Below, in pieces: positions 33,489 through 44,294 of a DNA stretch of 64,000 bases. A model generated the notes under the pieces. It was given only the letters and a program-made list of their open reading frames with translations, was not told the origin of the DNA and made no database searches. The DNA comes from Glycine soja (Eukaryota > Streptophyta > Magnoliopsida > Fabales > Fabaceae). The position numbers and the translations under genes were made by a program. Numbering within the stretch: the stretch's first letter is position 1; every line of letters begins with the position of its first letter. The stretch is from assembly GCF_004193775.1 (NCBI RefSeq), contig NC_041003.1, positions 25,622,713-25,686,712 on the forward strand, read 5' to 3'.

Positions 33489-35354
33489 CTAACGATTTCT
33501 AATTATGTGGGCCATTAAGTCTATCATATGCTGACAATAGCCGAGAAGCCCATGAATCTCTTCGAGGGCGGAGTAGGTGTCTGCCATCGCCTTGGCCTTA
33601 GCTAATAATCGGGGAAGTTCTTGACTCCCGTTCAAGGTAAGAGCAAACCGATCCATCCACATGGTTGCCTCTTGGTGTAAAGAGTCGATCACCCTTCCTC
33701 TAGCCTCTTTTTCCGCATATACTTGAGCGTACTCATCCGTGATTCTATGCTCGTGGGCCGTGGCTAGACCTAACTCTTCTTCGTACTTGGCGATGATAGC
33801 TAACATGTTGGTCTCTGTCTCGCATAAACGCTGAGACAAGCTTCTTTTGGACCTTGAACAAGCAATCAACTCCTCTTTCAGAACCATGCTATGTGCTCGC
33901 GACTGGTCCCTTTCTTCCCTTCGCAACTTGAGTTCACTATTGCTACCCCATAGAGCTCCGCGAAATTTGTTCCGGCCATACTCTTCCTTGCGAGCCCTCT
34001 TGGTCTCTTGTTCAAGGGCTCTTGCGGTAATTGTATTCTCTTCCCGTAACCCGGCACACTCCTTCCGAACGTGTGTAGCAGCCAACTTGAACTTCTCCTT
34101 GGCGAGTTTTGCCTTTCCTAACTCGCTTTTGAGAGCTTGGACTTCTTCGTCCTCTTCCGGTGCTTCAAAATTCTCTTCGCTGACGACTTTTAACTTGGCG
34201 AGCCAATCTAAACCTCGTATGCGAACTTTCAGCCATTCGTGGTACCCACCAATGATGCCATTACGAATGCCTCTAAGCTCTTGATCTTTCCTTAACGGGG
34301 TTTCCCATGCCTTATGGATTCTTTGTATAGTCTTGGAATTTTGTGCGCCGAGATCCCTCACAAGGAAAGGAGACATGCTTTCTTCCGTTGGTGCTCCCCT
34401 CATGGGGTACCCTAGTTGTCTTATAGCGAGCGTGGGATTGTAATTAATACAACCCCTCGTTCCTACCAGCGGAATGTTTGGGTACCTTCCACATGAGAAA
34501 AGGACTCCTTCTTTTCCTTCCTTCCATCGGGGGAACCAACTGATTGTTCTACCTCCTATCCCGGCCAAGAGCTGGTCCCAATCCATTCTCCTCTTTTCAG
34601 TACACGAGCGATGGCTCAGGAGCGGACATGGATGTCTTGTGTCTTGTTGGAACAAGTGTGAAACCAACCAAACACAGAGGGCGGGTAAGCAACAGATGAT
34701 CCGTGCGCTACTCTTCTCGCACCTTCGGTCGAATGTGTCAAATAGATCTGCCAAGACAGCTACCACCGGACTTTCCTTGCTATGGTGGTAGGCAAGGAAA
34801 GCGTCGATTGCTGCTAGGTCTATCAAACCATCCACGTTTGGAAAGAGGACGACCCCAAAAATTAGCAAAGCTAACACATCCATAAACGGGACCCAGTCTC
34901 CTTGATTGGCCATACCCCTCGCCTTGTCTTCTAGGTACTTCTGTGGTAGGCCCGCTATGCCGTTCCGAGTTTGTTTTATGCGGTCCAAACCTCTTGCTGA
35001 ATCCTTGACCACAGTTGCAATTCTGCTCAAAGAGGGGAGACACCCGGAGGAAAGATATGGCTTTCTTCCCCCGAGAGGACATCCTAGAATTTCCTCAAAT
35101 TCTTCAATGGTTGGTACTAATTGGAAGTCCCCGAATGTGAAGCATCTCAAAGGCTGGTCGTAGTATTGGGTAAGTGATGCAATGGCTTCTATGGACACCT
35201 CTGCTATGGTCAACTCTAAGATCTTTCCGTAAGTCTTGCGGAAGGCTTGCATTTGGAGGGGTTCCATCAACCGCCCTAATTCCTTGATGCTGGTGGTATC
35301 TGGGCTTTTGACCTTGACTTGGTAGCACCTCTTGCCGGTTTGATTTGTTCCCAT
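33489..35354 (-). CDS. Ogre ORF1, protein of unknown function upstream of gag (DUF7745-like)
   Basis: An intact 621-residue frame starting MGTNQTGKRCYQ; an in-frame Met 12 codons upstream exists, but the MGTN start sits closer to the conserved region. The first ~390 residues hold the plant-specific region typical of Ogre ORF1: YGKILELTIAEVS, LTQYYDQPLRCFTFGDFQL, PTIEEFEEILGCPL. This is the domain I know as DUF7745 (name from memory). Residues ~420-560 are charged and heptad-like (ELGKAKLAKEKFKLAA ... ALEQETKRARKEEYG), likely a coiled coil. Ogre/Tat elements are known to carry such an ORF before gag. Its function is unknown; particle assembly or RNA binding is only a guess. It is one of the few unbroken genes in the element. 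Confidence 0.85.
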   Translation of the reverse strand: MGTNQTGKRCYQVKVKSPDTTSIKELGRLMEPLQMQAFRKTYGKILELTIAEVSIEAIASLTQYYDQPLRCFTFGDFQLVPTIEEFEEILGCPLGGRKPYLSSGCLPSLSRIATVVKDSARGLDRIKQTRNGIAGLPQKYLEDKARGMANQGDWVPFMDVLALLIFGVVLFPNVDGLIDLAAIDAFLAYHHSKESPVVAVLADLFDTFDRRCEKSSARIICCLPALCVWLVSHLFQQDTRHPCPLLSHRSCTEKRRMDWDQLLAGIGGRTISWFPRWKEGKEGVLFSCGRYPNIPLVGTRGCINYNPTLAIRQLGYPMRGAPTEESMSPFLVRDLGAQNSKTIQRIHKAWETPLRKDQELRGIRNGIIGGYHEWLKVRIRGLDWLAKLKVVSEENFEAPEEDEEVQALKSELGKAKLAKEKFKLAATHVRKECAGLREENTITARALEQETKRARKEEYGRNKFRGALWGSNSELKLRREERDQSRAHSMVLKEELIACSRSKRSLSQRLCETETNMLAIIAKYEEELGLATAHEHRITDEYAQVYAEKEARGRVIDSLHQEATMWMDRFALTLNGSQELPRLLAKAKAMADTYSALEEIHGLLGYCQHMIDLMAHIIRNR

Positions 35355-36186
35355 GCTTACTAAAGTGAGATAAAAGCTGGTGCAAATCAAAACTCCGATA
35401 TCTCATGGGTGGAATGGATGAATGCATGATGGAATGCATATGACACAGATGCAATCTTGGAATGCGGGGGTCCGGGGAATTTGTCCCCTTCTTAGATACG
35501 ACGTCTAGGGGTAGCGAAATGCCCCAACGCACGTTTTTAAGAAGGCGACACGGACCCTCCGTTGGTTTGTTTACAGTAGGGATCAAGACAGAACCCATAT
35601 GCAATGCCTATGCAAAAGACACAATGCGGGAATGTACACAGTATGACAATATTTACTGAACATAAGCAAAAGGGTATATGACACTCATGCATGGCAGTGT
35701 GAAAAATGGCACGCAGCGTGTTTGCTTCGTGCCCCTATTTAAGGGACCTATAAGGGAGAGAACTAACTAGGCTTTTAGCAATAAACCCCAAGGTAGTTAT
35801 ATCTCTCTTGATGGTTTCTAGAGGTATCATCCCCTTTGAAGAACATATTGTAGCAGTAGGGACTACTAGCAACAATAGGTTTTCAAAGAGAAAAGCTCTA
35901 GATGAGGGTTCACTGTAATCAAGCAAGTCGGAGACCTAGCATGATCACAGATTCACCTCCACTCCTTATGCTCCCATGAACCCGGGTATAGGGCCCTTTT
36001 TCACTCACAGTGTGTGCAAATAGTGTTGGTGTTTGTGTGCATCAAATGAATAAATGCATACATTTAAAACGCACTAAAAGCAACAAAGAGTTTATATACA
36101 CAAGAACATAATGAAAGGAAGCCAACAAAGGGGTAAGTCACGGTAAAACATTGCACAAAATTAAATGGCCTAACTCTCTAAAAACA
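35355..36186 (-). other. Ogre 5' leader
   Basis: About 830 bp between the primer site and the first gene. No credible protein. It is assigned as untranslated leader from its position. Confidence 0.5.
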
Positions 36187-36205
36187 GTCCCCAGTGGAGT
36201 CGCCA
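36187..36205 (-). promoter_or_regulatory. Ogre primer binding site (tRNA-Arg type)
   Basis: Minus strand TGGCGACTCCACTGGGGAC, two bases from the LTR end. It is complementary to the 3' end of a plant tRNA-Arg, the primer reported for Ogre elements. Confidence 0.9.
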
Positions 36206-36207
36206 AC

Positions 36208-37859
36208 TGTCGCAACCTACCCTTCGGCGGGAGGGCGACGCGTGACTCGCGGGATGCGTGTTCCACGAAAGGAATACGCGCGGAGTCGCCACTAATGTTT
36301 ATTTGAGGAAAACGTCGGAAAAAACCGGAAAAGACGCGATCTACGAACTTTTTAGTGAAAGGTTCGGGAGTTGTATTTACGCACGGGGAAGGTATTAGCA
36401 CCCCACACGCCCGTCTCAAGGGACGGCAGCCTTTAATCGAATGTGCAAACATGACTTTGATTTTTATGTTCCCTTTTATGTTCTTATATCCTTTATACCC
36501 TTTTTTATATTTTTCTTTTTTGTGGTCGACAAGGGTGTTTCCCTTTGCTCCTACGTATTCCTCAATTTGGGATGAGAAAATCAGACCTACGTAGTTCTTT
36601 TTTATCAAGTGATTCTTTTTTACTTTAAGAGGTGATTATTTTAAGGCGTTGGACCTTAAAAATGATCCATTTTACTTAGTGAGAAAATGAAATGACAAAC
36701 TTCAAAAGCCTATTTTTATGGACGAGCTTGACTAGGCGAATTGATTTTAGCCTTTAGTTTCACTTTAGTTATTAATCAATTCGATTAAGAATGAGAAATC
36801 CCAAAGAGAAAACGTCCGATTGATTTTCCGCTTTATTCTACTAAAAGATGTCTTTTTGATTATTATATTATTTTTTACCTCTTTTTGATTTCCAACGTGG
36901 TTACGGCACGATCGAACGGTCGGAATTTATTTTAACCGAAGTTAATGGATAATACAATTCAAACGTTCGGTGGAAATTTATTTTATTTTTAAGTTAAGCG
37001 AGAAATGACTTAAGTAAAATGGCTTAAGCACGTCAACAGGGGGTATAAAAAGTAAACAAAACGAGAATAAAAATGCACGAAACACAATGTGGACCACTAC
37101 GGGCACATAGAATGAATCGAAAAGCTTGGTTCGAGGTACTTACCCGTTGAAGATCGAAGAACGATGAAGAACGAATGAAGAACGTCGAAGAACGGTTGAA
37201 ATCTTTGCGAAATTCCTCACGGAAAACGTTACGGAAACGTTTCGGAAGCGCCTCGGCTTAGATTTCCTTCACGGAAACAATTTTTCCAAGCAAATTCGAA
37301 AGAGAGAGAAGTGCCTAAGGGCTGAACCCCTTCTTCTTCCCTTCCTCCCCTATTTATAGCAAAATAGGGGAGGTGGTTGCCGCCCAGCTCGCCCAGGCGA
37401 GCAGGGTTGCTTCCTCCAGAAGCAACCGCCTTCTGGAGGAATATTCTGGAGGGCCCAAGTGGGCCTGGGTGCTATTTGCACCCCCATTTTTACTAAGTAC
37501 ACCCCCTCTGCTGTTTTTTTTTTTGTGACTCTTTTTTCGTAAAGTTACGGAAACTTACGAATTTCGTAACGATACTTGTTTTCTTTCCGTAATGTTACGG
37601 AACCTTGCGGATTACATAATCATCCCCTTTTTGACTTACGGAATGTTACGGAACCTCACTTAATTATGCAACGATGCTTCCATTTGATTTCCGGTGTGTC
37701 ACGGAAACTTACGGATTGTGCATCAATATTTTTTATATTTTCCGGCATGTCCTGAAATTTCACAAATTGCCTAATGATGGGTGCCAAGCACCTCACGAGG
37801 ACCAAAGAATGGTCACACGTCATCGAGCAAAGGTCCCCGGACGAAATTAGGGTATGACA
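36208..37859 (-). repeat. Ogre 5' LTR (right)
   Basis: 1,652 bp. Compared with the left LTR I see three substitutions (two near 36293, one near 36998) and one change in the T run near 37514. TATA box at 37350-37359 and palindrome at 37387-37402 as in the other LTR. This copy would drive transcription of the element. Confidence 0.95.
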
Positions 37860-39607
37860 ATAGGCTTGAAGGAACATTCAAACCGAGTGTATTTATCCCC
37901 AAGGCCTGCACTTCAAAGAGTAGGTCAGGACTTCTCCCTCATAATTCAAGTCCAACCCAGAAAACATTTTAACACGCAGACTCTATCTATGAACAATACA
38001 ACACACACAACTCCTTAATTGTTCTCAAAATAATTTTAACTTGTCACGCCTCAAAGTGATTAAACTCGTCGGGTTCTCACAGTGAAACCTATCACAATTC
38101 ATAGCTCACAACTTAATACGTATAATATCTCAATACACATGTATCTTACAATTCAACACATACTGAATTTATCACATACACCCAATCTCAATCACAATGT
38201 TATAATCCCAAAGCAACATGTTATCTCACCTCATGAATCATATACACATCACACAATATTAATATATGCATGGCACAACCACAAACTTTACCTATGAACT
38301 ATGCAATACACCCAACTAAATTGTTTGCAAAATCATTTTAACTTGTTGTGCCTCAAACTGATTATACTCATCGGTTTCCCACAGTGGAGCCTATCATAGA
38401 ACTTGTTGCGCATTAACTCGTCACCCTTAAAGGATCTTACAATTGTGTGATTGTACAGTTCGCCGCTCATAACTCAATGCACACAACATCTCAATACATG
38501 TGCGATCTCACAATTTAACACACACTCAACTTGTCACTTACGCACAGTTCATCACACTTTCATAATCTCAAGACAACACATTATCACGCTTCATGCATCA
38601 CATACATGTCACACAATAATAATATTAATATGTTATGTTCATATGATTAAACCCCACAGTCAATTTCAAGAACACATGCAAGAATCAAGAATTCCTAAAT
38701 TTCTAGGTTTCTAATATTTAAAGCAAAACACTCAATTAAATCATTCACTTCACATCAAGGCATCAATTGACCTATCAAACATGATCAATTCGTAGTTATC
38801 ATTGTACAAGAAAAATTTAAACACATAAAACACCCCAAAGTTAACCCCAATTTGATCCTCTAAGAAACCCTATACATGTTCACTCTAACCCCAATTGCGA
38901 TAAACTCATCCCTTACCTCTAAGAGAGCTCAAGTGTGTAGTCCAACAGAAATAGCGGTATATCTAGTAGTTCCATAAGATTATTCAAGTTTTTCCTCTAG
39001 TTGCTCTGTTAGGGTTCTCAAGCGTTAGAGAGAATGAGAAGGGATTAGAGCCTCAATTTCATTGTCTCCGTGAGAGGACCATTTCTCCCTCCAAAGACAT
39101 TAATTATCAAATCCCTACGGTGAGAATGTGCTAAAATGAGTTTCAAAAGTGGTGTCCAAATTTCATATTAATCCAACGGTTAACGAATTTGGGAATGTAG
39201 TTTTACTAGGACATGTTTGAGTGCATGCGAGAAAAAAAATGGTTTTGGGAGAAGAAAGGAGAACGGATTTGGGAGGAAGAAAGAATGTACAGACGTATTG
39301 TAATTGTAAAACCTAACCTAATATGTCTCTATTTATAGCTAGAGTTTCGAGTCTACTATTTACTCTATTTTTCTTTGTTTGATTATTTTATGAAAAGAAA
39401 CTCTATTTTACTCTTTTATTAAATAAATAACAAATTAAAACATCCCTTTATTTTCTAAAACATTACTTTACTCTATTTATTTTCTAATACTATGAAATCC
39501 TTATTTTAATTAACAAAAACCCTTTCCTCTCATTTATTTAGTTTCTAAAAACCTTATTAATTTTTAAATGAAACTTTTATTTATTTTATGAAAAATGGAG
39601 TGTTACA

Positions 39608-40999
39608 ACTTCACCCCCCTTAAAGGAAGTTTTGTCCCCAAAACTTCGCAAAAAGAATGAGAAGAAAGAGATTACACACCTGGTTCATGATACCAGGCTT
39701 TTTACCCACTTGAAGCACTCTTCGATCGCGACTAAGCCCGATGATTCTCGCTTCCTCAAAGATAGCATTTCGTAAGTCAAGTTCTATCACGAGGGTGACG
39801 TTTCAACAATAATAAAATGTGAAGGACATACTATTTGAAGTTGGGTAATATCATAGACACTATTAAGGATTCGAATGAACAAATATAAGGTAACACGACA
39901 GGTCACACAACCGACTTTCTTTTCAAACATGAAATGATTCAAGAAAAGAGATATAAGCTTTTGAGATTCTAACGCTTTTGCCAATCCTAGTCCACAAATG
40001 ACTTTCGAGAATGCATGATTCACCTATCCTCAGATTTAGGTTTCTCCCTTCAACCTCGCCTTCCTCACTTTGGTATACTCAGTTAATAGCCCCCACTTAG
40101 GTGCATGGGATTCTAACGGTTTCATTCTAAGATTCACATCCGATACATAACCACGATTTCTAGCTGGCTAAGCAAAACAGATAAACTCTTCACTTCCCTG
40201 AACTCACTAACGCTTAAAGGTAATCTCAACACACCCATACTTGCACCATTACGGTAACTTCACACTTCAGGTTAAGGGTTCAACTGATACTCATGATTTC
40301 TAACTCCCTAACTGAGAAATTGATTACATCAAGGATTTTCCTAGTCAAGCATCAACTACTAAGCTAGCTCTAACAGATGAAGTTAGACTCACAACAAGAT
40401 TCTTAAGAATTCTACCCATCTCGTCTACCTCAGATTCCCACTTCTAAAGTTCTCACATCATCTTAGAACTAACAGTAATGCCTCTAAAACATGAAGGCGC
40501 ACACCATGGCTACCAACTCTAGATCATGCCTCTAAAACATGAATGAGTCTTGAGCTGTGGAAGAACATAGGTCGCTACTTGGCCTCCTACAAGCACTCCT
40601 CTAAACTTAAAACTTACTTCGGATATTTTACTACTCCAACAAAGACCTACTCAGCTATGATATCACTCAACTGGTTACGATGATTGACTTCTCTATGAAA
40701 CTCAGAGTTTACTCCCTACAAGGACCTCACAAATGCTTCAACTCACTCAAGTCATCTCTATCAAGGGTTAAGGTTAACTCAAGGAACTTTTGGGACACCT
40801 TCCTGGTTTGACTGCTACTTAGGGGCGTTAGGTTTCCTCTTATACTAGAGCAACTTCTACTTAAGAAGGATTTATAGCTACCTCTCATCTAGACATAGCA
40901 TACTCTAAGGGCTATCATCATCTAACTAAAACGCGTACTAAGACGCCTAGTACAAAAGGTGACCCCTAAGATTTTAATTAACAAAAGCCCTTATTTATT
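39608..40999 (-). other. Non-coding interior of the outer gypsy element
   Basis: 1.4 kb between the polypurine tract and the right LTR remnant. I find no gag or pol motifs. It holds two near-repeats 'TGCCTCTAAAACATGAA' at about 40480 and 40535. The coding part of the element has been deleted. Confidence 0.5.
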
Positions 41000-41032
41000 G
41001 GACAAAAACCTTATTTTAATTAACAAAAACCC

Positions 41033-42137
41033 TGTAGACAAAGGATCAAGCTGAAAGTTTTGATGATGCCAAAGGATTACATGAATCATATGCTTCTCAA
41101 AGATTTACTCAAGACAAAGCAATTAGAGTTAATCAAGATGGATGATCAAGACAGTCTATAGAGTCTTAGAAAGGATATTAAAATGGAAGGGAATTCCAAT
41201 TGGATTAGCAAAAGGTTTGGCCAAGAATTTTAAGCTAAAAAGTGTTTTTCAACAAATTTACTCTCTGGTAATCGATTACCAAGAGGATGTAATCGATTAC
41301 CAGTGGTAAAAACTGATTTACAACAGCTATTAAAATTTGAATTCAAAATTTGCACTGTGTAATCGATTACACATATATGGTAATCGATTACCAGCAGTTT
41401 CTGAACGTTTTAATTCAAATTTTAAAGAGTGTAATCGATTACACACTTATTGTAATCGATTACCAGAGGAGTTTTTCAGGAAACATTCTCATCAGTCACA
41501 TCCTTTCATGTGGTTATTGAATGGCTTTCATAAGGCCTATATATGTGTGACTTGAGACACGGTTTTGACAGAGTTTTTCAGAACAAAAAGTGTTTATCCT
41601 CTCAGAGAGCAAAATTCATTTTATCCTCTTAAGAATTCCTTGGCCAATTCAATTGCAATTCATTAAGGAATTATTTGAGCGCTCAATCTGTAAAAATCTA
41701 TCTCTTTCTAGAGAGATTCATTCTTCTTCTTCTACTCATTCTCTAAGGAATTAAGAGACTGTGGGTCTCTTGTTATAAAGGAATTCTAAACACAAAGGAA
41801 GGATTGTCCTTGTGTGTTTAGAACTTGTAAAAAGAATTTACAAGATAGTGGAACTCTCAAGAGGGTTGCTTGGGGACTGGACGTAGGCACAAGGGTGTGG
41901 CCGAACCAGTATAAATCTGAGTTTACACTTTCTCTTCCCTTAATCTCCTTTGTTTATTATTGCTTTACATTCATATTCAAATTGTTGCTTTTGAATTAAT
42001 ATTTAAGAAGTTTATTGTTAAGGGAATCTATAACTTGAAAAGAAAGTGAAATAAATTTTTAATTGGGGAAAGTAATTTGGGATATCTTAATTCAACCCGC
42101 CCCCCTTCTTAAGATATTTGAGGCCACTTGTCTAACA
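41033..42137 (+). repeat. Copia 5' LTR
   Basis: Contains six copies of the palindrome TAATCGATTA between 41268 and 41465, then a TATA box CCTATATATG at 41536-41545. Ends CTTGTCTAACA. Small frames within it are not genes. Confidence 0.95.
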
Positions 42138-42139
42138 AG

Positions 42140-42151
42140 TGGTATCAAAGC
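42140..42151 (+). promoter_or_regulatory. Copia primer binding site
   Basis: TGGTATCAAAGC two bases after the LTR, one mismatch from the usual initiator-tRNA-Met primer site TGGTATCAGAGC. Confidence 0.9.
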
Positions 42152-42189
42152 TTCATTCTTGTATAAAGTTTAGAAGCTTCAAGAAAAAG

Positions 42190-43924
42190 ATGGCCTCAGC
42201 AAATTCCTTATTTCCAGAAGGGAATTCTATCAATAGACCTCCAATCTTTAATGGAGAGGGTTACCACTACTGGAAAACCCGAATGCAAATTTTTATCGAG
42301 GCAATAGATCTAAATATCTGGGAAGCCATAGAAATAGGGCCTTATATACCCACCACAATAGAAAGAGTTTCAATAGATGGTAGTTCATCAAGTGAAAGCA
42401 TAACCATAGAAAAACCTAGAGATAGATGGTCTGAAGAAGATAGAAAATGAGTACAATACAACTTAAAAGCCAAAAACATAATAACATCTGCCCTAGGAAT
42501 GGATGAATATTTCAGGGTTTCAAATTGTAAGAGTGCTAAGGAAATGTGGGACACTCTTCAATTAACACATGAAGGAACTACAGATGTTAAAAGATCTAGG
42601 ATAAATGCACTAACTCATGAGTATGAATTATTTAGAATGAATGCAAATGAAAATATTCAAAGTATGCAAAAGAGATTTACACATATAGTAAATCATCTAG
42701 CAGCCTTAGGCAAAGAATTTCAAAATGAGGATCTTATAAACAAGGTGTTAAGATGTTTAAGAAGAGAATGGCAACCCAAAGTAACTGCCATTTATGAATC
42801 AAGAGATTTGTCTAACATGTCTCTTGCCACTTTATTTGGAAAGTTGCAGGAACACGAGATGGAACTATTGAGATTGCACCAAAATGAAGAAAATGACAAG
42901 AAAAAGAAAGGAATTGCTCTTAAAACATCATCCTCAATTCAAGAAGAAAGTGATCAGGATAATGATCCAGATGATGATGATGATCTAAGTCTTTTTGTAA
43001 GAAGATTCAACAAGTTTCTTAAAGTAAGAGGAAATCAGAGACGACCAAATTTTAAATCAAAGAGAAGGATAGAAAATTCATCCTCTACTTTAAAATGCTT
43101 TGAATGCAATCAACCTGGACATCTGAGGGTTGATTGTCCCATCTTCAAGAAAAAGGTGGAAAAATCTGAAATGAAAAATCATAGTGAAAAGAAACTGAAG
43201 AAAGCATACATTACATGGGATGAAAATGATATGGAATCCTCTGAAGATTCTGAACATGAAGAGATAAATCTCTGCCTTATGGCTAAAAGTTACGAAAGTG
43301 ATGAAGAGGTAACATCTTCGAATAACTTATCTATATCTTTTGATGAATTGCAAGATGCATTTGCTGATCTGCATAAAGAGTCAATTAAACTTGCAAAATT
43401 AGTTTCATCTTCAAAGAAAACAATTTCAAATTTAGAAAATGAGATTTTGAAATTAAACAAAGAATTAGATCTTCTTAGAAATGAAGTCTCAATTTCTAAA
43501 ACAAATGAAAAAGTTAATATCTCCACTATTTCTGACAAGAAAATATCAGATTCTTGTAGTTGTTGTGATAAATATGTAAAAGAAATTAAAGAGTTGAAGA
43601 ATTCACTTTCAAAATTTTCATATAGTAAAAATAATTTAGATGTTATATTAAGTAAACAAAGATATGTGTCTAATAAAAATGGAATAGGGTATAAATCTGA
43701 TAAACAACAAAAGTTTCATAAAAACTTTTCCTCTTCCACACAAAAATGTAATTCTAATTCTATCACTTGTTTTTACTGTGGAAGAAGAGGACATGGCATA
43801 TCAACTTGCTACTTCAAGAAAAATTACAGTAACATTAAAATGATATGGGTCCCAAAAGGATCCTCAGTTTATACTAACATGCAAGGACCCAATAAAATTT
43901 GGGTACCTAAGTCAAAAACTTAAT
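42190..43924 (+). pseudogene. Copia Gag, with internal stop
   Basis: Starts MASANSLFPEGNSINRPPIFNGEGYHYWKTRM. A TGA at 42448-42450 interrupts the frame (RK*VQYNLKAKN), after which the same frame runs to 43924. Domains: copia gag (SAKEMWDTLQLTHEG ... ALGKEFQNEDLINKVLRCL), a CCHC zinc knuckle CFECNQPGHLRVDC (about 43100), a coiled coil (SNLENEILKLNKELDLLRNEVS, about 43425-43490), and a second CCHC CFYCGRRGHGISTC near 43770. It ends in WVPKSKT. The protease follows in another frame. One point mutation would account for the TGA. Confidence 0.85.
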
Positions 43925-43925
43925 T

Positions 43926-44294
43926 ATGCAAGTATCTTTGAGAAAGAAGTGGTACATAGATAGTGGATGCTCAAAACATATGACTGGAGATGCATCAAAT
44001 TTTACACATATCTCTCCAAAGAAAAGCGGGCATGTAACATATGGTGACAACAACAAAGGTAGAATCCTTGGAGTGGGTAAAATAGGTACAAATTCTTCAA
44101 ACTCTATTGAAAATGTTCTACTTGTTGAAGGACTTAACCATAGCCTGCTTAGCGTTAGTCAACTATCTGACAAAGGCTATCTAGTATCATTTGATTCTCA
44201 GAAATGTCTTATAGAACATAAGCATGACATTAATATAAAATGTTTACATGATAGACTTAAACATAAAACAAGAAAACAATCATTGCTTTCTTAG
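43926..44294 (+). pseudogene. Copia protease and pre-integrase fragment
   Basis: Reads KKWYIDSGCSKHMTGD, the copia retropepsin active site (DSG), then LLVEGLNHSLLSVSQLSDKGY. It is out of frame with gag at its start, and a frameshift around 44250-44275 moves the continuing sequence into the next frame (pre-integrase [16 protein letters not shown]). In intact relatives gag and pol are one frame, so both shifts are damage. Confidence 0.8.

Larger units (their letters stand above)
18614..37859 (-). mobile_element. Ogre/Tat-type Ty3/gypsy retrotransposon, complete, TSD ATAGG
   Basis: A 19.2-kb element with 5-bp duplications ATAGG (18609-18613 and 37860-37864), two 1.65-kb LTRs, a tRNA-Arg-type primer site, a polypurine tract, an ORF before gag, gag, protease, an intron before reverse transcriptase, dual RNase H, integrase, and a further gene after pol. 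The ORF before gag, the tRNA-Arg primer, the pro/pol intron and tandem repeats in the 3' region are known marks of Ogre elements. Its LTRs differ at about four places, so insertion was recent. Several frameshifts and an N gap break pol. Confidence 0.92.

Noticed and set aside
17774..39607. Reading the left outer LTR as a solo LTR
   Set aside because: No target duplication follows 39607; a polypurine tract does, and a matching LTR end lies at 50384.
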